A stretch of 64,000 nt of DNA from Janthinobacterium fluminis (GTDB taxonomy: Bacteria > Pseudomonadota > Gammaproteobacteria > Burkholderiales > Burkholderiaceae_D). The position numbers were made by a program, and so were the translations under genes. The stretch spans positions 992,001 through 1,056,000 of the forward strand of contig NZ_JAQQXR010000001.1 in assembly GCF_028595325.1 (NCBI RefSeq). The letters are read 5' to 3'. A model generated the notes under the pieces. The model saw only the letters and a list, made by a program, of their open reading frames with translations. It did no database searches and was not told the origin of the DNA. Numbering within the stretch: the stretch's first letter is position 1; each line of letters begins with the position of its first letter. Positions 26,468 through 34,591 of this stretch are shown here, in pieces.

Positions 26468-26926
26468 TCAGCCGGCCATCGCGCTGTCCCAGCGGCGTTG
26501 CATTTCCTCCGGCGACACTGTTTCGACGCGCGTGGCGAGGTGCCAGCGGTGGCCGAACGGGTCGACGATGGTGGCCGTGCGGTCGCCGAAGAACTCGTCC
26601 TTGACCGGACGCAGCAAGGTCGCCTGCGCGTCCAGCGCCAAGCCCACCGTCGCGTCGACGTCGGCGACATACAGGTGCAGCGTGACGGGCGTGCCGCCCA
26701 CGCGCGCCGGGCCGAGGGCGCCGAAATCCGGGTACTCGTCGGCCAGCATCAGCGTGGCCTCGCCGATGCGCATCTCGGCGTGGCCGATCTTGCCGGCGGC
26801 GTCGGCCAGGCGGAACAGTTCCGTGGCCCCGAACACGCGTTGGTAAAATGCCATTGCCTTGGCGGCGTCGGCGATGATCAGGTATGGCGTCAAACAGTTG
26901 GCGGGCACGGCTAGTGGTGTACTCAT
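26468..26926 (-). CDS. VOC-superfamily (glyoxalase/PhnB-like) protein
   Basis: A 152-residue protein of two beta-alpha-beta-beta-beta modules. Key segments are YLIIADAAKAMAFYQRVFGA, GHAEMRIGEATLMLADEYPD, VTLHLYVADVDATV and TATIVDPFGHRWHLATRVET. These match the PhnB-like branch of the vicinal oxygen chelate superfamily. The substrate is unknown. It diverges from a TetR regulator over a 53-bp gap containing an inverted repeat, so it is probably that regulator's target. The pair appears unrelated to the XrtA genes around it. Confidence 0.85.
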   Translation of the reverse strand: MSTPLAVPANCLTPYLIIADAAKAMAFYQRVFGATELFRLADAAGKIGHAEMRIGEATLMLADEYPDFGALGPARVGGTPVTLHLYVADVDATVGLALDAQATLLRPVKDEFFGDRTATIVDPFGHRWHLATRVETVSPEEMQRRWDSAMAG

Positions 26927-26939
26927 GTTGATCTCCTTG

Positions 26940-26957
26940 ATAAAATAGCGGTTTTAT
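26940..26957. promoter_or_regulatory. candidate TetR operator
   Basis: ATAAAA (26940-26945), spacer TAGCGG, TTTTAT (26952-26957) is a perfect inverted repeat in the short gap between the divergent VOC and TetR genes. The position fits autoregulation and control of the VOC gene. Confidence 0.45.
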
Positions 26958-26979
26958 TACGTTACGCATCGTTCCATAA

Positions 26980-27591
26980 ATGAAAACAATTGTCAACAAA
27001 ACTGTGCAAGCGCGGCCGCGCGGCCGGCCGCGCAACCTCGAACTGCGCGCGGCGATCCTGGACGCCGCGCGCGCGCTGCTCGATGAGCTCGGCCCGTCCG
27101 GCGTGACGATGGAGGCGCTCGCCGCCAAGGCCGGGGTCGGCAAGCCGACCGTGTATCGCTGGTGGCCGGACCGCCACGCCGTCACGATGGCGGCGTTGAT
27201 GGAGGCGCCGGCGCCGGACGCCGGCGGCGCCGCCGCGCAGGCGCCGCTGCAGGCGCTGGCCCAGCAACTGCAGGGGATCGTCGCGACGCTGGCCTCGCGC
27301 ACGGGGCGCAACGTGGCGACGCTGATCGCGGCGGCCGATCCCCACACGGAATTGTCCAAGGCTTTCCGCAACCATTTCGTGCTGGCGCGACGGACCGAGG
27401 GCAGGGCCTTGCTGCTGCGGGCCGTCGCGGCCGGCGAGGTGCGCGCCGACCTCGACCTGGAGGTGGCGCTGGACCTGATCTACGGGCCGCTGTTTTTCCG
27501 GCTGCTGCTGGGGCACGCGCCGCTCGACGCCGCCTTTGCCGCGAGCCTGGCGGCGACCTTGCTGCGCGGCCTGCACGTGACGGCGGCGTAG
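26980..27591 (+). CDS. TetR/AcrR-family transcriptional regulator
   Basis: A 203-residue regulator. The N-terminal DNA-binding domain spans about residues 14-60 and includes ILDAARALLDELGPSGVTME and the recognition region ALAAKAGVGKPTVYRWWPDR. A basic patch (RPRGRPRN) precedes it. The C-terminal ligand domain is alpha-helical. Divergent transcription from the VOC gene and the inverted repeat between them suggest local control. The ligand is unknown. Confidence 0.9.
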   Translation: MKTIVNKTVQARPRGRPRNLELRAAILDAARALLDELGPSGVTMEALAAKAGVGKPTVYRWWPDRHAVTMAALMEAPAPDAGGAAAQAPLQALAQQLQGIVATLASRTGRNVATLIAAADPHTELSKAFRNHFVLARRTEGRALLLRAVAAGEVRADLDLEVALDLIYGPLFFRLLLGHAPLDAAFAASLAATLLRGLHVTAA

Positions 27592-27632
27592 GCGGGCGGC
27601 CTGCAAGGCAGGGCGCCGGCCCGGCGCGCCGC

Positions 27633-28538
27633 CTACGGGCGCAGCATGTTCTGCGCCATGCGCAGCATAAAACGCAGGCGGTTGCGCTCCCACGGCGTGA
27701 AGCGGGGCAGTTGGAACAGGTCGCAGCCGGGCCGGGCCACGCCGCTGTCGGTCGCCACGGCCGCCTCGAAGCCCAGCGCCCGGACGATGGCGACATGGCG
27801 CCCGTCGTAGTCGCGCCCGGCTTTGCCGTTGGGATAGGCGAACAGGGTCAGCGGCGCCTGGATCAATGCTTCGAGCCGGCGCTTGCCGTCCGCGATGTCG
27901 CTGCGCGCCTCGGCCTCCGTCTGTGTCGCCAGGATCGGGTGGCGCTCCGTGTGGCCGCCGATTTCCATGCCGGCGCGGGCCAGCGCGCGCACCTGCGCGC
28001 TGCTCATCATCAGCGCCTCGCCGGCGTCGCCGTGGATGGCGGCGGCGCTGGCCTGGCGCTGCGCGAAGGGCAGGTATTTCAGGCTGCCGAGAATGCTGGC
28101 GATGGCCTGGCAGCGCTGCGCCGCGCTGCCGAGCGGATGGCGGCCCAGCCCGTGCGCCGTCAAATCCAGCTCGGCGTCGCCGGCCCGGCGCACGCGCTCG
28201 ATGATGCGGTCGTTCCACATCATGCCGCCGTCCAGATAGCCGCCGGCGATGAAGAAGCAGGCGCTCAAGCCGTGTTTTTGCAGCAGCGGCAGGGCCACTT
28301 CGGCGTTGTCGGCGTAGCCGTCGTCGAAGGTCAGGCTGGCCGCGCGGGCCGGCAGGCCGCCGTCGCGCAGCCGGCGCACGGCCTCGCCCAGCGGCAGCAG
28401 CGTGAAGCAGCGTTTGAGCAGGCGCAGCTGGCGCTCGAAGGCGGCACCGTCCGGCTCGGCGGGAAGCAGCGGGTCGGCGCGCGCCAGCACGCGGTGGTAG
28501 ATCAAGACCGACAGCGTCGGCGCGGGCCAGCGCCTCAT
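27633..28538 (-). CDS. polysaccharide deacetylase (carbohydrate esterase 4 type)
   Basis: A 301-residue protein beginning MRRWPAPTLSVLIYHRVLAR. The NodB-type catalytic block has SLTFDDGYADNAEVALPLLQ (metal Asp pair, about 68-87); later MEIGGHTERHPILATQ supplies the metal His residues, and LFAYPNGKAGRDYDGRHV follows. It should remove N- or O-acetyl groups from the exopolysaccharide. It has no clear signal peptide, so it could act in the cytoplasm on a lipid-linked unit. Its ATG overlaps the stop of the ligase-like gene upstream. Confidence 0.85.
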   Translation of the reverse strand: MRRWPAPTLSVLIYHRVLARADPLLPAEPDGAAFERQLRLLKRCFTLLPLGEAVRRLRDGGLPARAASLTFDDGYADNAEVALPLLQKHGLSACFFIAGGYLDGGMMWNDRIIERVRRAGDAELDLTAHGLGRHPLGSAAQRCQAIASILGSLKYLPFAQRQASAAAIHGDAGEALMMSSAQVRALARAGMEIGGHTERHPILATQTEAEARSDIADGKRRLEALIQAPLTLFAYPNGKAGRDYDGRHVAIVRALGFEAAVATDSGVARPGCDLFQLPRFTPWERNRLRFMLRMAQNMLRP

Positions 28539-29842
28539 GGCCCGGCCGCCGCCCGGGTGCGCGCCGTGGCCCGGGCGGCGCCGATGGCTTGCGGCGCCGC
28601 CGCCTCGTCGCGCAATTGCTGTTCGACGAGGGCGCGGGTGGCGACGATGGCGGCCATCAGGTAGTAGGGCAGGTCGAAGTAGAGCAGGCTGAGGAAGGCG
28701 CCGCCCACGGCAAAGCCCACTATGCTCGCCTGTATCATCGTCGCCAGGCCGCCGGCCCAGGCCAGGTCGGCGCGTTGCCCGGCGCGCTGGACGATCCAGC
28801 TGGCCGAACGCCAGGTGGCGATGCCCAGCGCCAGGTACAGGGCCAGGCCGATGAAGCCGTGCTCGCCGAGCGCCTGGAAGTAGATGCTGTGGGCCGCGTG
28901 GACGTCGTTCGGGTTGGGCGCGTAGCGGGCAAACACGGATGGCACGGAGACTTCGAAGCCGCCGCCGAAGAGGCGGTCCTGCGCCAGGTTGTAGGCCATG
29001 CGCCAGGCGTTGATGCGGCCCATCGCCGAATCGTCGGCCTGGTAGTTGCCGATGGTGTCCATGCGCTCGGCCCAGCGCTGCGGCATGAACAGGAAGAACA
29101 GCGGCGCGCAGCAGACCAGCAGGCTGCCGAGCGCCAGCTTGCGGCCGCTTCGCCACCACATGAACAGCGTCATCACGGCGATCGCCAGCAGCGCGCCGCG
29201 CGAGTAGGAGCCCAGCGCCGACAGGGCCGACAGGGCCATCATCGCGCCGAGGCCGCGGCGCAGCCATTTGTTGGCGCTGTGCTGGTACAGGTAGTACATC
29301 AGCGGGATGGTGACGATGAGCGCCAGCGCGAACGCGTTGTTGTCGCCGATGAAGCTGTCGGCCGGCCCCCACACCCTTTCCGTGCCGCCGCTGCGCAGCG
29401 TGAAGATGCCGCCCTTGACGCCGTAAAAACCCAGCGAGATCACCAGCACCCAGATCAGGCGCTGGATGTCGCGCCGGCTGCGGATGACCATCAGCACGAC
29501 GAAGGTCATCAGCATGATCTTCATGACCTTGTTCCACTGCACATAGGACGCGGCCGGCTGCAGCGCCAGCGGTGTCGTCACGTTCATCCACAACACGAAG
29601 ACGATCAGCGTCAGGCTGACCGGCGTCAGCGGCAGGTGTTTCGGCTCGCGCGACAGCAGCAGGCTGAACATGGTGACGACGGCGATGATGAAGGCGAACG
29701 GCATGCGCGTCGCGTAGCCCCAGCCCTGGCTGTGCGGATTCATGACACTGACCAGTACCCACATCAGGCCGCCGATGGCCGGACGCTTCAAGATCAGGGG
29801 AAGCGAGGCGAAGATGGCCAGGGTGATGAGAATGTCGCGCAT
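28535..29842 (-). CDS. putative O-glycosylation ligase/polymerase, exosortase A system-associated (Wzy-like)
   Basis: A 435-residue integral membrane protein with about 10-12 helices, starting MRDILITLAIFASLPLILKR. Features shared with the XrtA O-glycosylation ligase family are GGLMWVLVSVMNPHSQGWGY, GADSFIGDNNAFALALIV-like spacing near residues 160-175 and a long periplasmic loop with NDVHAAHSIYFQALGEHGFI. It likely polymerises repeat units or attaches glycan to protein in the periplasm. It forms an operon with the deacetylase and diverges from the GT2-GT4 fusion over a gap holding motif copy 4. Confidence 0.88.
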   Translation of the reverse strand: MRDILITLAIFASLPLILKRPAIGGLMWVLVSVMNPHSQGWGYATRMPFAFIIAVVTMFSLLLSREPKHLPLTPVSLTLIVFVLWMNVTTPLALQPAASYVQWNKVMKIMLMTFVVLMVIRSRRDIQRLIWVLVISLGFYGVKGGIFTLRSGGTERVWGPADSFIGDNNAFALALIVTIPLMYYLYQHSANKWLRRGLGAMMALSALSALGSYSRGALLAIAVMTLFMWWRSGRKLALGSLLVCCAPLFFLFMPQRWAERMDTIGNYQADDSAMGRINAWRMAYNLAQDRLFGGGFEVSVPSVFARYAPNPNDVHAAHSIYFQALGEHGFIGLALYLALGIATWRSASWIVQRAGQRADLAWAGGLATMIQASIVGFAVGGAFLSLLYFDLPYYLMAAIVATRALVEQQLRDEAAAPQAIGAARATARTRAAAGP

Positions 29843-29871
29843 GGGTCGCTGGGGCTTTCGCGGCGATAGGT

Positions 29872-29885
29872 TTGACTACTGTCAA
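29872..29885. promoter_or_regulatory. TTGA-N6-TCAA palindrome (copy 4)
   Basis: TTGACTACTGTCAA, with an inner TTGAC/GTCAA symmetry, lies in the 115-bp divergent gap, 30 bp upstream of the ligase-like gene and 73 bp upstream of the fusion glycosyltransferase. Confidence 0.5.
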
Positions 29886-29957
29886 CAAGCCGACAGGGGG
29901 CGATCAGTACACTGCGTGGTGATGCATTTGGAATAGTAAGACAGAGGAGGGGCGCCC

Positions 29958-32039
29958 TTGTTGACCGTTCTCATGGCTAGCTACAATGGCGCGCGCACCT
30001 TGCCGAAGGTCTTGCAAGCCTACTGCCGCCTGATTGCGCCGGCCGGCGGCTGGTCGCTGCTGGTCGTCGACAACGGCAGCGACGACGCCACCGCCACCGT
30101 GCTCGGCGAGTACGGCGCGCGCCTGCCGCTGCGCTATCTGTACGAGGGCAGGCGCGGCAAGAACGCGGCGCTGAACGCGGGCGTGGCGGTGGCGCTGGCC
30201 GATACGGTGGCGTCGCTGTTCGTATTCACCGACGACGACGCCGCGCCGGAGCCGGACTGGCTGCTGCGCCTGTCCGAATGCGCCGCCGCGCGGCCCGACT
30301 ATGCCGTGTTCGGCGGCGCCATCGTCGCCGACTGGGCCGCGGCGCCGCCGGACTGGCTGCTGCGCCTGGCGCCGCTGGGCCTGACCTTCGGCATCACCGA
30401 CCCCGGCCTGGCCGACGGCCCCGTGTTTCCCGGCCTCGTATGGGGCGCCAACATGGCGCTGCGGCGCGCCATTTTCGACGCCGGCTACCGCTTCGACGAA
30501 TCGCTGGGGCCGAACGGCGCCCGGGCCGCGTATGCCATGGGCAGCGAAACCCAGCTGACGCGGCGCCTGTTCGGCGACGGCTATCTGTCCTGGTTTTGCC
30601 CGTCGGCCCGGGTGGCCCACCATATCCGCGCGCGGCAGATCGAGGCCGGCTATGTGTTGCGGCGCGCCTATCTGTTCGGCCGCGGCAAGTACCGGCAGGA
30701 CTGCGGGGCCGCCGGCGCGGCCGCCGGCGTGCCGCGCTGGATGCTGCGCCGGCTGGCGCAGGAGCTGTGGGGGGCGCTGCGGGCGCGCCTGGCCGGCGAC
30801 GCCGAGCAACTGTTCCTGCGGCGCTGGGAATGCGCCCAGTTGCGCGGCTATCTGCACGAGGCCGTGCTGTACCGGCGCCGCGGGCCGCCAAGGGTGCTGG
30901 TGACCAGTTATTCGGGCGAGCTGGGAGGCATGGAGCTGCGCATGGGCCAGGAGGCGCGCCTGCTGGCCGGGGCCGGCTATGCCAGCACGCTGGCCGTGCG
31001 GCGCTTTCCCGGCTTCGACGCCTGGGCCGATGCGCTGCGCGCGCAAGGCGTCGGCGTGGCCGTGTTCGACCCGCCGCCCGTGTTCGAGCAGTGGCGCTGG
31101 CGCCGCCTGAACAAATGGCGCGCCAGGCTGGGCGCGGCGCGCCAGTTGCGCCGCCACCGGCCCGACCTGGTGCATGTGGCGTTTTGCTGGCACACCTACG
31201 GCGCCTCGGCGCTGTGGCTGGCCCACGATTGCGGCTTGCCCTGCGTGCTGAGCGTGCACAATGCCTTTCCGCCGGCCGAGATGAGCGCCTGGCACCGGCC
31301 GCTGCTGGCCGCCGCGTTCACCTCGGTGCGCGGCATCTACGCCGTGTCCGATTCGGCCATGCAGCATTTCCTGGCGCTGTACGCCGACTACATCGGCCCG
31401 GCGACGCGGCTGGCGGTGATACCGAACAGCGTCGACACGCAGCGTTTCGTGCCGTCGGCGGCGGCGCGGGCGGCGGCGCGGACGGCGCTGCAGTTGCCGC
31501 AGCAGGCGCTGGTGCTCGGCTCGGTGGCGCGGCTGGCGCCGCAGAAGCGGCCGGAGGCACTGCTGCGGCTGTTCTGCGCGCTGTGCGGCCAGTTCCCCGG
31601 CCTGCGCCTGGTGCTGGCCGGCGCCGGTCCGCTGGAGACGGCATTGCGCGCCCAGGCCGAGGCGGCCGGGGTGGCCGCCCACGTCAGCTTCACCGGCTAC
31701 TGCGGCGCCGTCGAATCCCTGATGCCGGCCTTCGACCTGCACTTGCTGCTCAGCCGCAACGAGGGTTTCGGCATCGCCACCATCGAGGCGATGGCCTGCG
31801 GCGTGCCGGTCGTCGGCACCGACGTGCCCGGCACGGCCGACATCCTGCGCGGCAGCGGCGCCGGCATGCTGGTGCCGCTCGACGACGAGGACGCGGCGGC
31901 GGCCGCCGTGGCCGCGCTGCTGGCCGACCCGGCGCGGCGCGCCGACATGGCGCGCCTGGGCCGCAGCGAAGCGCTGGCCACGTATTCCGACGCGCGCCTG
32001 CGCCGGCAGGTGCTGGATTTCTACCGCGGCCTGGTGTGA
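29958..32039 (+). CDS. bifunctional glycosyltransferase, GT2-GT4 fusion
   Basis: A 693-residue fusion of two glycosyltransferases. Residues 1-260 are a GT-A family 2 domain: MLTVLMASYNGARTLPKVLQ, LLVVDNGSDDATATV, the DxD region FTDDDAAPEPDWL (91-94) and WGANMALRRAIF. Residues 311-690 are a GT-B family 4 domain starting PRVLVTSYSGELGGMELRMG, with IPNSVDTQRFVP, SVARLAPQKRPEALLRL and the E-x7-E motif in NEGFGIATIEAMACGVPVVG. The start is a TTG at 29958, spaced 5 bases from GAGGAGGGG and needed to include the first strand of GT2. It could add two successive sugars. The donor sugars are unknown. Confidence 0.85.
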   Translation: MLTVLMASYNGARTLPKVLQAYCRLIAPAGGWSLLVVDNGSDDATATVLGEYGARLPLRYLYEGRRGKNAALNAGVAVALADTVASLFVFTDDDAAPEPDWLLRLSECAAARPDYAVFGGAIVADWAAAPPDWLLRLAPLGLTFGITDPGLADGPVFPGLVWGANMALRRAIFDAGYRFDESLGPNGARAAYAMGSETQLTRRLFGDGYLSWFCPSARVAHHIRARQIEAGYVLRRAYLFGRGKYRQDCGAAGAAAGVPRWMLRRLAQELWGALRARLAGDAEQLFLRRWECAQLRGYLHEAVLYRRRGPPRVLVTSYSGELGGMELRMGQEARLLAGAGYASTLAVRRFPGFDAWADALRAQGVGVAVFDPPPVFEQWRWRRLNKWRARLGAARQLRRHRPDLVHVAFCWHTYGASALWLAHDCGLPCVLSVHNAFPPAEMSAWHRPLLAAAFTSVRGIYAVSDSAMQHFLALYADYIGPATRLAVIPNSVDTQRFVPSAAARAAARTALQLPQQALVLGSVARLAPQKRPEALLRLFCALCGQFPGLRLVLAGAGPLETALRAQAEAAGVAAHVSFTGYCGAVESLMPAFDLHLLLSRNEGFGIATIEAMACGVPVVGTDVPGTADILRGSGAGMLVPLDDEDAAAAAVAALLADPARRADMARLGRSEALATYSDARLRRQVLDFYRGLV

Positions 32040-32049
32040 CGGGGCGGCC

Positions 32050-33507
32050 GTGAACGCCACCCGCACCTCCTTGCTATTTTCCTTCGCCGAAAAGTATACG
32101 GTGCTGCTGCTGGGCATAGGCGCCAGCATGGTGCTGTCGCGCGTGCTGACGCCGGCCGAGATCGGCGTCTACTCGGTCGGCGCCGTGCTGGTCGGCGTGG
32201 CCCAGGTGGTGCGCGACTTCGGCGTGGGCCAGTACCTGATCCAGGAAAAGGTGCTGACGATGGAAAAGATCCGCGCCGCCCTGGCCACCAGCGTCGTCGT
32301 CGCCTGGCTGCTGGCGGCGCTGGCCTGGCTGGGCGCGCCGCTGCTGGCGCATTTCTACCGCGAGCCGCGCCTGGAAACCGTGCTGCAACTGCTGTCGCTG
32401 AACTTTTTGCTGATTCCGTTCAGCGCCCTGACCCTGCCTTTCCTGCGCCGGCAGATGCGCTTTTCCGCGCTGTACGCGATCAACACCAGCAACAGCGTCG
32501 TCAATCTGCTGGTCGCGGTGAGCCTGGCGCTGCTGGGCTGGAGCTACCTGAGCCTGGCCTGGGCCGCCGTCGCCGGCACCGTCGCCGCGCTGCTGGTCAG
32601 CCTGTGGGTGCGCCCGCGCGAGCTGCCCTGGTTGCCGGGCCTGAAGGGCGTGCGCGCCGTGCTGGCCTTCGGCGCGTTGTCGACCGGCGGCGGCGTCGTC
32701 GACGAGGCCGGCGTGGCCGCCCCCGAGCTCATCGTCGGCAAGATGATTGACGTCGCCGCCGTCGCCATCTTCAGCAAGGCCCAGGGCATGCTGGCCGTGT
32801 TCAACCAGGCCGTCACCAGCGCCATCTCGCCGGTGCTCTTTCCGCTGTTCGCCGCCCAGGCCCGCGGCGGCGGCGACGTCCGGCTGGCCTATCTGAGCAC
32901 CGTCAGCTATATGACGGCGCTGGCCTGGCCCTTCTTCCTGTTCGTCGGCCTGATGGCGCTGCCGATGGTGGACCTGCTGTACGGCGCGCAGTGGCACGCG
33001 GCCGTGCCCTTGATCCGCATCATGTGTTTCTCCTCGGCCTTGTATAGCATGTTCAGCATGGCGCGCTACTTGTTTGTCGCCACCGGCCACGTCAAGGCGC
33101 AGGCGCAGATCGACGCCGTCGCCGTGCCGCTGCGCGTCGGCGCCGTCGTGCTGGCGGCGCCGTTCGGGCTGGCCTGGGTGGCCGGCGCCGTCGTGCTGGG
33201 CGCGCTGGCGCGCTGCTGGATCACCGGCCGCTACCTGCGCGTGCTGGCCGACGTCGGCGCCGCCGCGACTTTGCGGGCCGTGCGCAAGAGCCTGGGGCTG
33301 AGTGTGCTGAGCGGGCTGGCGCCCAGCCTGGTGCTGCTGGCGCTGCCGCCAGGGCCCGGGCAATTGCTGTTGCCGCTGGGGCTGGCCGGGGCGGGGGCGC
33401 TGTTGGGCTGGCTGGGCGGCGTGCTGCTGCTCAAGCATGAAATCGCCGCCGAATTCGCGCTGCTGCGGCGCAAGGTGTGCGCCATCGCCGGCGTCGCCGT
33501 CAAATAG
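32050..33507 (+). CDS. oligosaccharide flippase (Wzx-like, MOP superfamily)
   Basis: A 485-residue membrane protein with about 12-14 helices. It begins (GTG start) MNATRTSLLFSFAEKYTVLL, followed by GASMVLSRVLTPAEIGVYSV, the conserved first-helix pair of polysaccharide exporters. FYREPRLETVLQLLSLNFLL and FLRRQMRFSALYAINTSNSV are also typical of PST/Wzx proteins. It should flip lipid-linked repeat units across the inner membrane for the Wzy-like polymerase next door. It follows the fusion glycosyltransferase by 10 bases. Confidence 0.9.
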   Translation: MNATRTSLLFSFAEKYTVLLLGIGASMVLSRVLTPAEIGVYSVGAVLVGVAQVVRDFGVGQYLIQEKVLTMEKIRAALATSVVVAWLLAALAWLGAPLLAHFYREPRLETVLQLLSLNFLLIPFSALTLPFLRRQMRFSALYAINTSNSVVNLLVAVSLALLGWSYLSLAWAAVAGTVAALLVSLWVRPRELPWLPGLKGVRAVLAFGALSTGGGVVDEAGVAAPELIVGKMIDVAAVAIFSKAQGMLAVFNQAVTSAISPVLFPLFAAQARGGGDVRLAYLSTVSYMTALAWPFFLFVGLMALPMVDLLYGAQWHAAVPLIRIMCFSSALYSMFSMARYLFVATGHVKAQAQIDAVAVPLRVGAVVLAAPFGLAWVAGAVVLGALARCWITGRYLRVLADVGAAATLRAVRKSLGLSVLSGLAPSLVLLALPPGPGQLLLPLGLAGAGALLGWLGGVLLLKHEIAAEFALLRRKVCAIAGVAVK

Positions 33508-33520
33508 AGGGGGAGCCGCC

Positions 33521-34591
33521 ATGCGCGTAGGCATATTGTCGTACCCGATGCTGTTCCAACGCGACGGCGGCCTGCAAATCCAGGTACGCGAGACGGTGGC
33601 CGCGCTGAACCGGCTGGAACCGGCGCCGCCCTGCCATCTGCAGGTCGAACTGGTCGATCCGACCCGCGACCGGCTCGACAACTACGACCTGATCCACGTG
33701 TTTTCCGCCATTAACGGCAATTACCGCATCGTCGAACTGGCCAGCGAGCTGGGTTTGCCGGTGGTGCTGTCGCCGCTGCTCTCGCCCGGCTGGGGGCGTT
33801 CGTCGGGGATACTGGCGCGGCTGGCCGAGCGCCTGGCCGGCAAATTGACGGCGTGGAATGTGCAAACCAGTTACGCCCAGAGCAAGCGCGCGCTGCAACT
33901 GGCGGATCTGGTGATCGCGCTGGGCGACGCCGAGCGGCGCGCCATCATGGCCGGCTTCCAGATCGACCCGCGCAAGATCGAGGTGTTCCCGAACGGTATC
34001 AATCCGCAATTTTTCTGCGCCAGCGGGGACTTGTTTCGCAACACGACCGGCATCCACGCGCCTTTCGTGCTGATGGTGGGCGCCATCTCGCCGTATAAAA
34101 ACCAGCTGGGGCTGGCGCAGGCGCTGGCCTCGCTGGCGCTGCCCATCGTCATGATCGGCGCGGCGAAGCGCCAGGACCAGTCCTATTTGCAGAAAGTGCT
34201 GCGGCTGCCGCGGGTGACCTGGCTGGGCGCGCTGGCGCACGCCGACCCCTTGCTGGCCAGCGCCTACAGCGCGGCCGCCGTGGTGGCGCTGCCCAGCCAG
34301 GGCGAGGTGTTCCCGCTGGCGGTGCTGGAAGCGCTGGCGTCCGGCACGCCGGTGGTGATGACGACGCACAGCGCGCTGGAGCTGCCCGGCGCCGATTTCG
34401 CGCTGAAGAAGGTGCGCTGGGACGATGCGGCCGCGCAGCGCCGGGCCATCGCGGCGCTGCTCGGCGTCCGGCCGGACCGCCAAGCCGTGCGCGCGCTGGT
34501 CAGCCACTTCACCTGGGAGCGCGTTGCCGGGCAAATCGCCGGCTGCTATTTCCGCCTCGGCGGGCGAGAGGGCTTGCGCCGTGTTGTTTAA
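33521..34591 (+). CDS. glycosyltransferase, family 4
   Basis: A 356-residue GT-B enzyme starting MRVGILSYPMLFQRDGGLQI after GAGGGGGAGC. It has VFPNGINPQFFCASG, FVLMVGAISPYKNQLGLAQ and the C-terminal donor-binding stretch PSQGEVFPLAVLEALASGTP, with E-x7-E. It probably adds one sugar to the repeat unit in the cytoplasm. Its last 11 bases overlap the start of the O-acyltransferase gene. Confidence 0.87.
   Translation: MRVGILSYPMLFQRDGGLQIQVRETVAALNRLEPAPPCHLQVELVDPTRDRLDNYDLIHVFSAINGNYRIVELASELGLPVVLSPLLSPGWGRSSGILARLAERLAGKLTAWNVQTSYAQSKRALQLADLVIALGDAERRAIMAGFQIDPRKIEVFPNGINPQFFCASGDLFRNTTGIHAPFVLMVGAISPYKNQLGLAQALASLALPIVMIGAAKRQDQSYLQKVLRLPRVTWLGALAHADPLLASAYSAAAVVALPSQGEVFPLAVLEALASGTPVVMTTHSALELPGADFALKKVRWDDAAAQRRAIAALLGVRPDRQAVRALVSHFTWERVAGQIAGCYFRLGGREGLRRVV

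Noticed and set aside
26940-26957. Considered as another TTGA-N6-TCAA site because TTGA occurs at 26937
   Set aside because: The right half does not match; the repeat here is ATAAAA/TTTTAT, better explained as a TetR operator.
26427-29888. Long minus-strand frames with Pro/Arg-rich translations around the VOC, TetR and deacetylase genes
   Set aside because: They lack recognisable domains and overlap genes with clear motifs.
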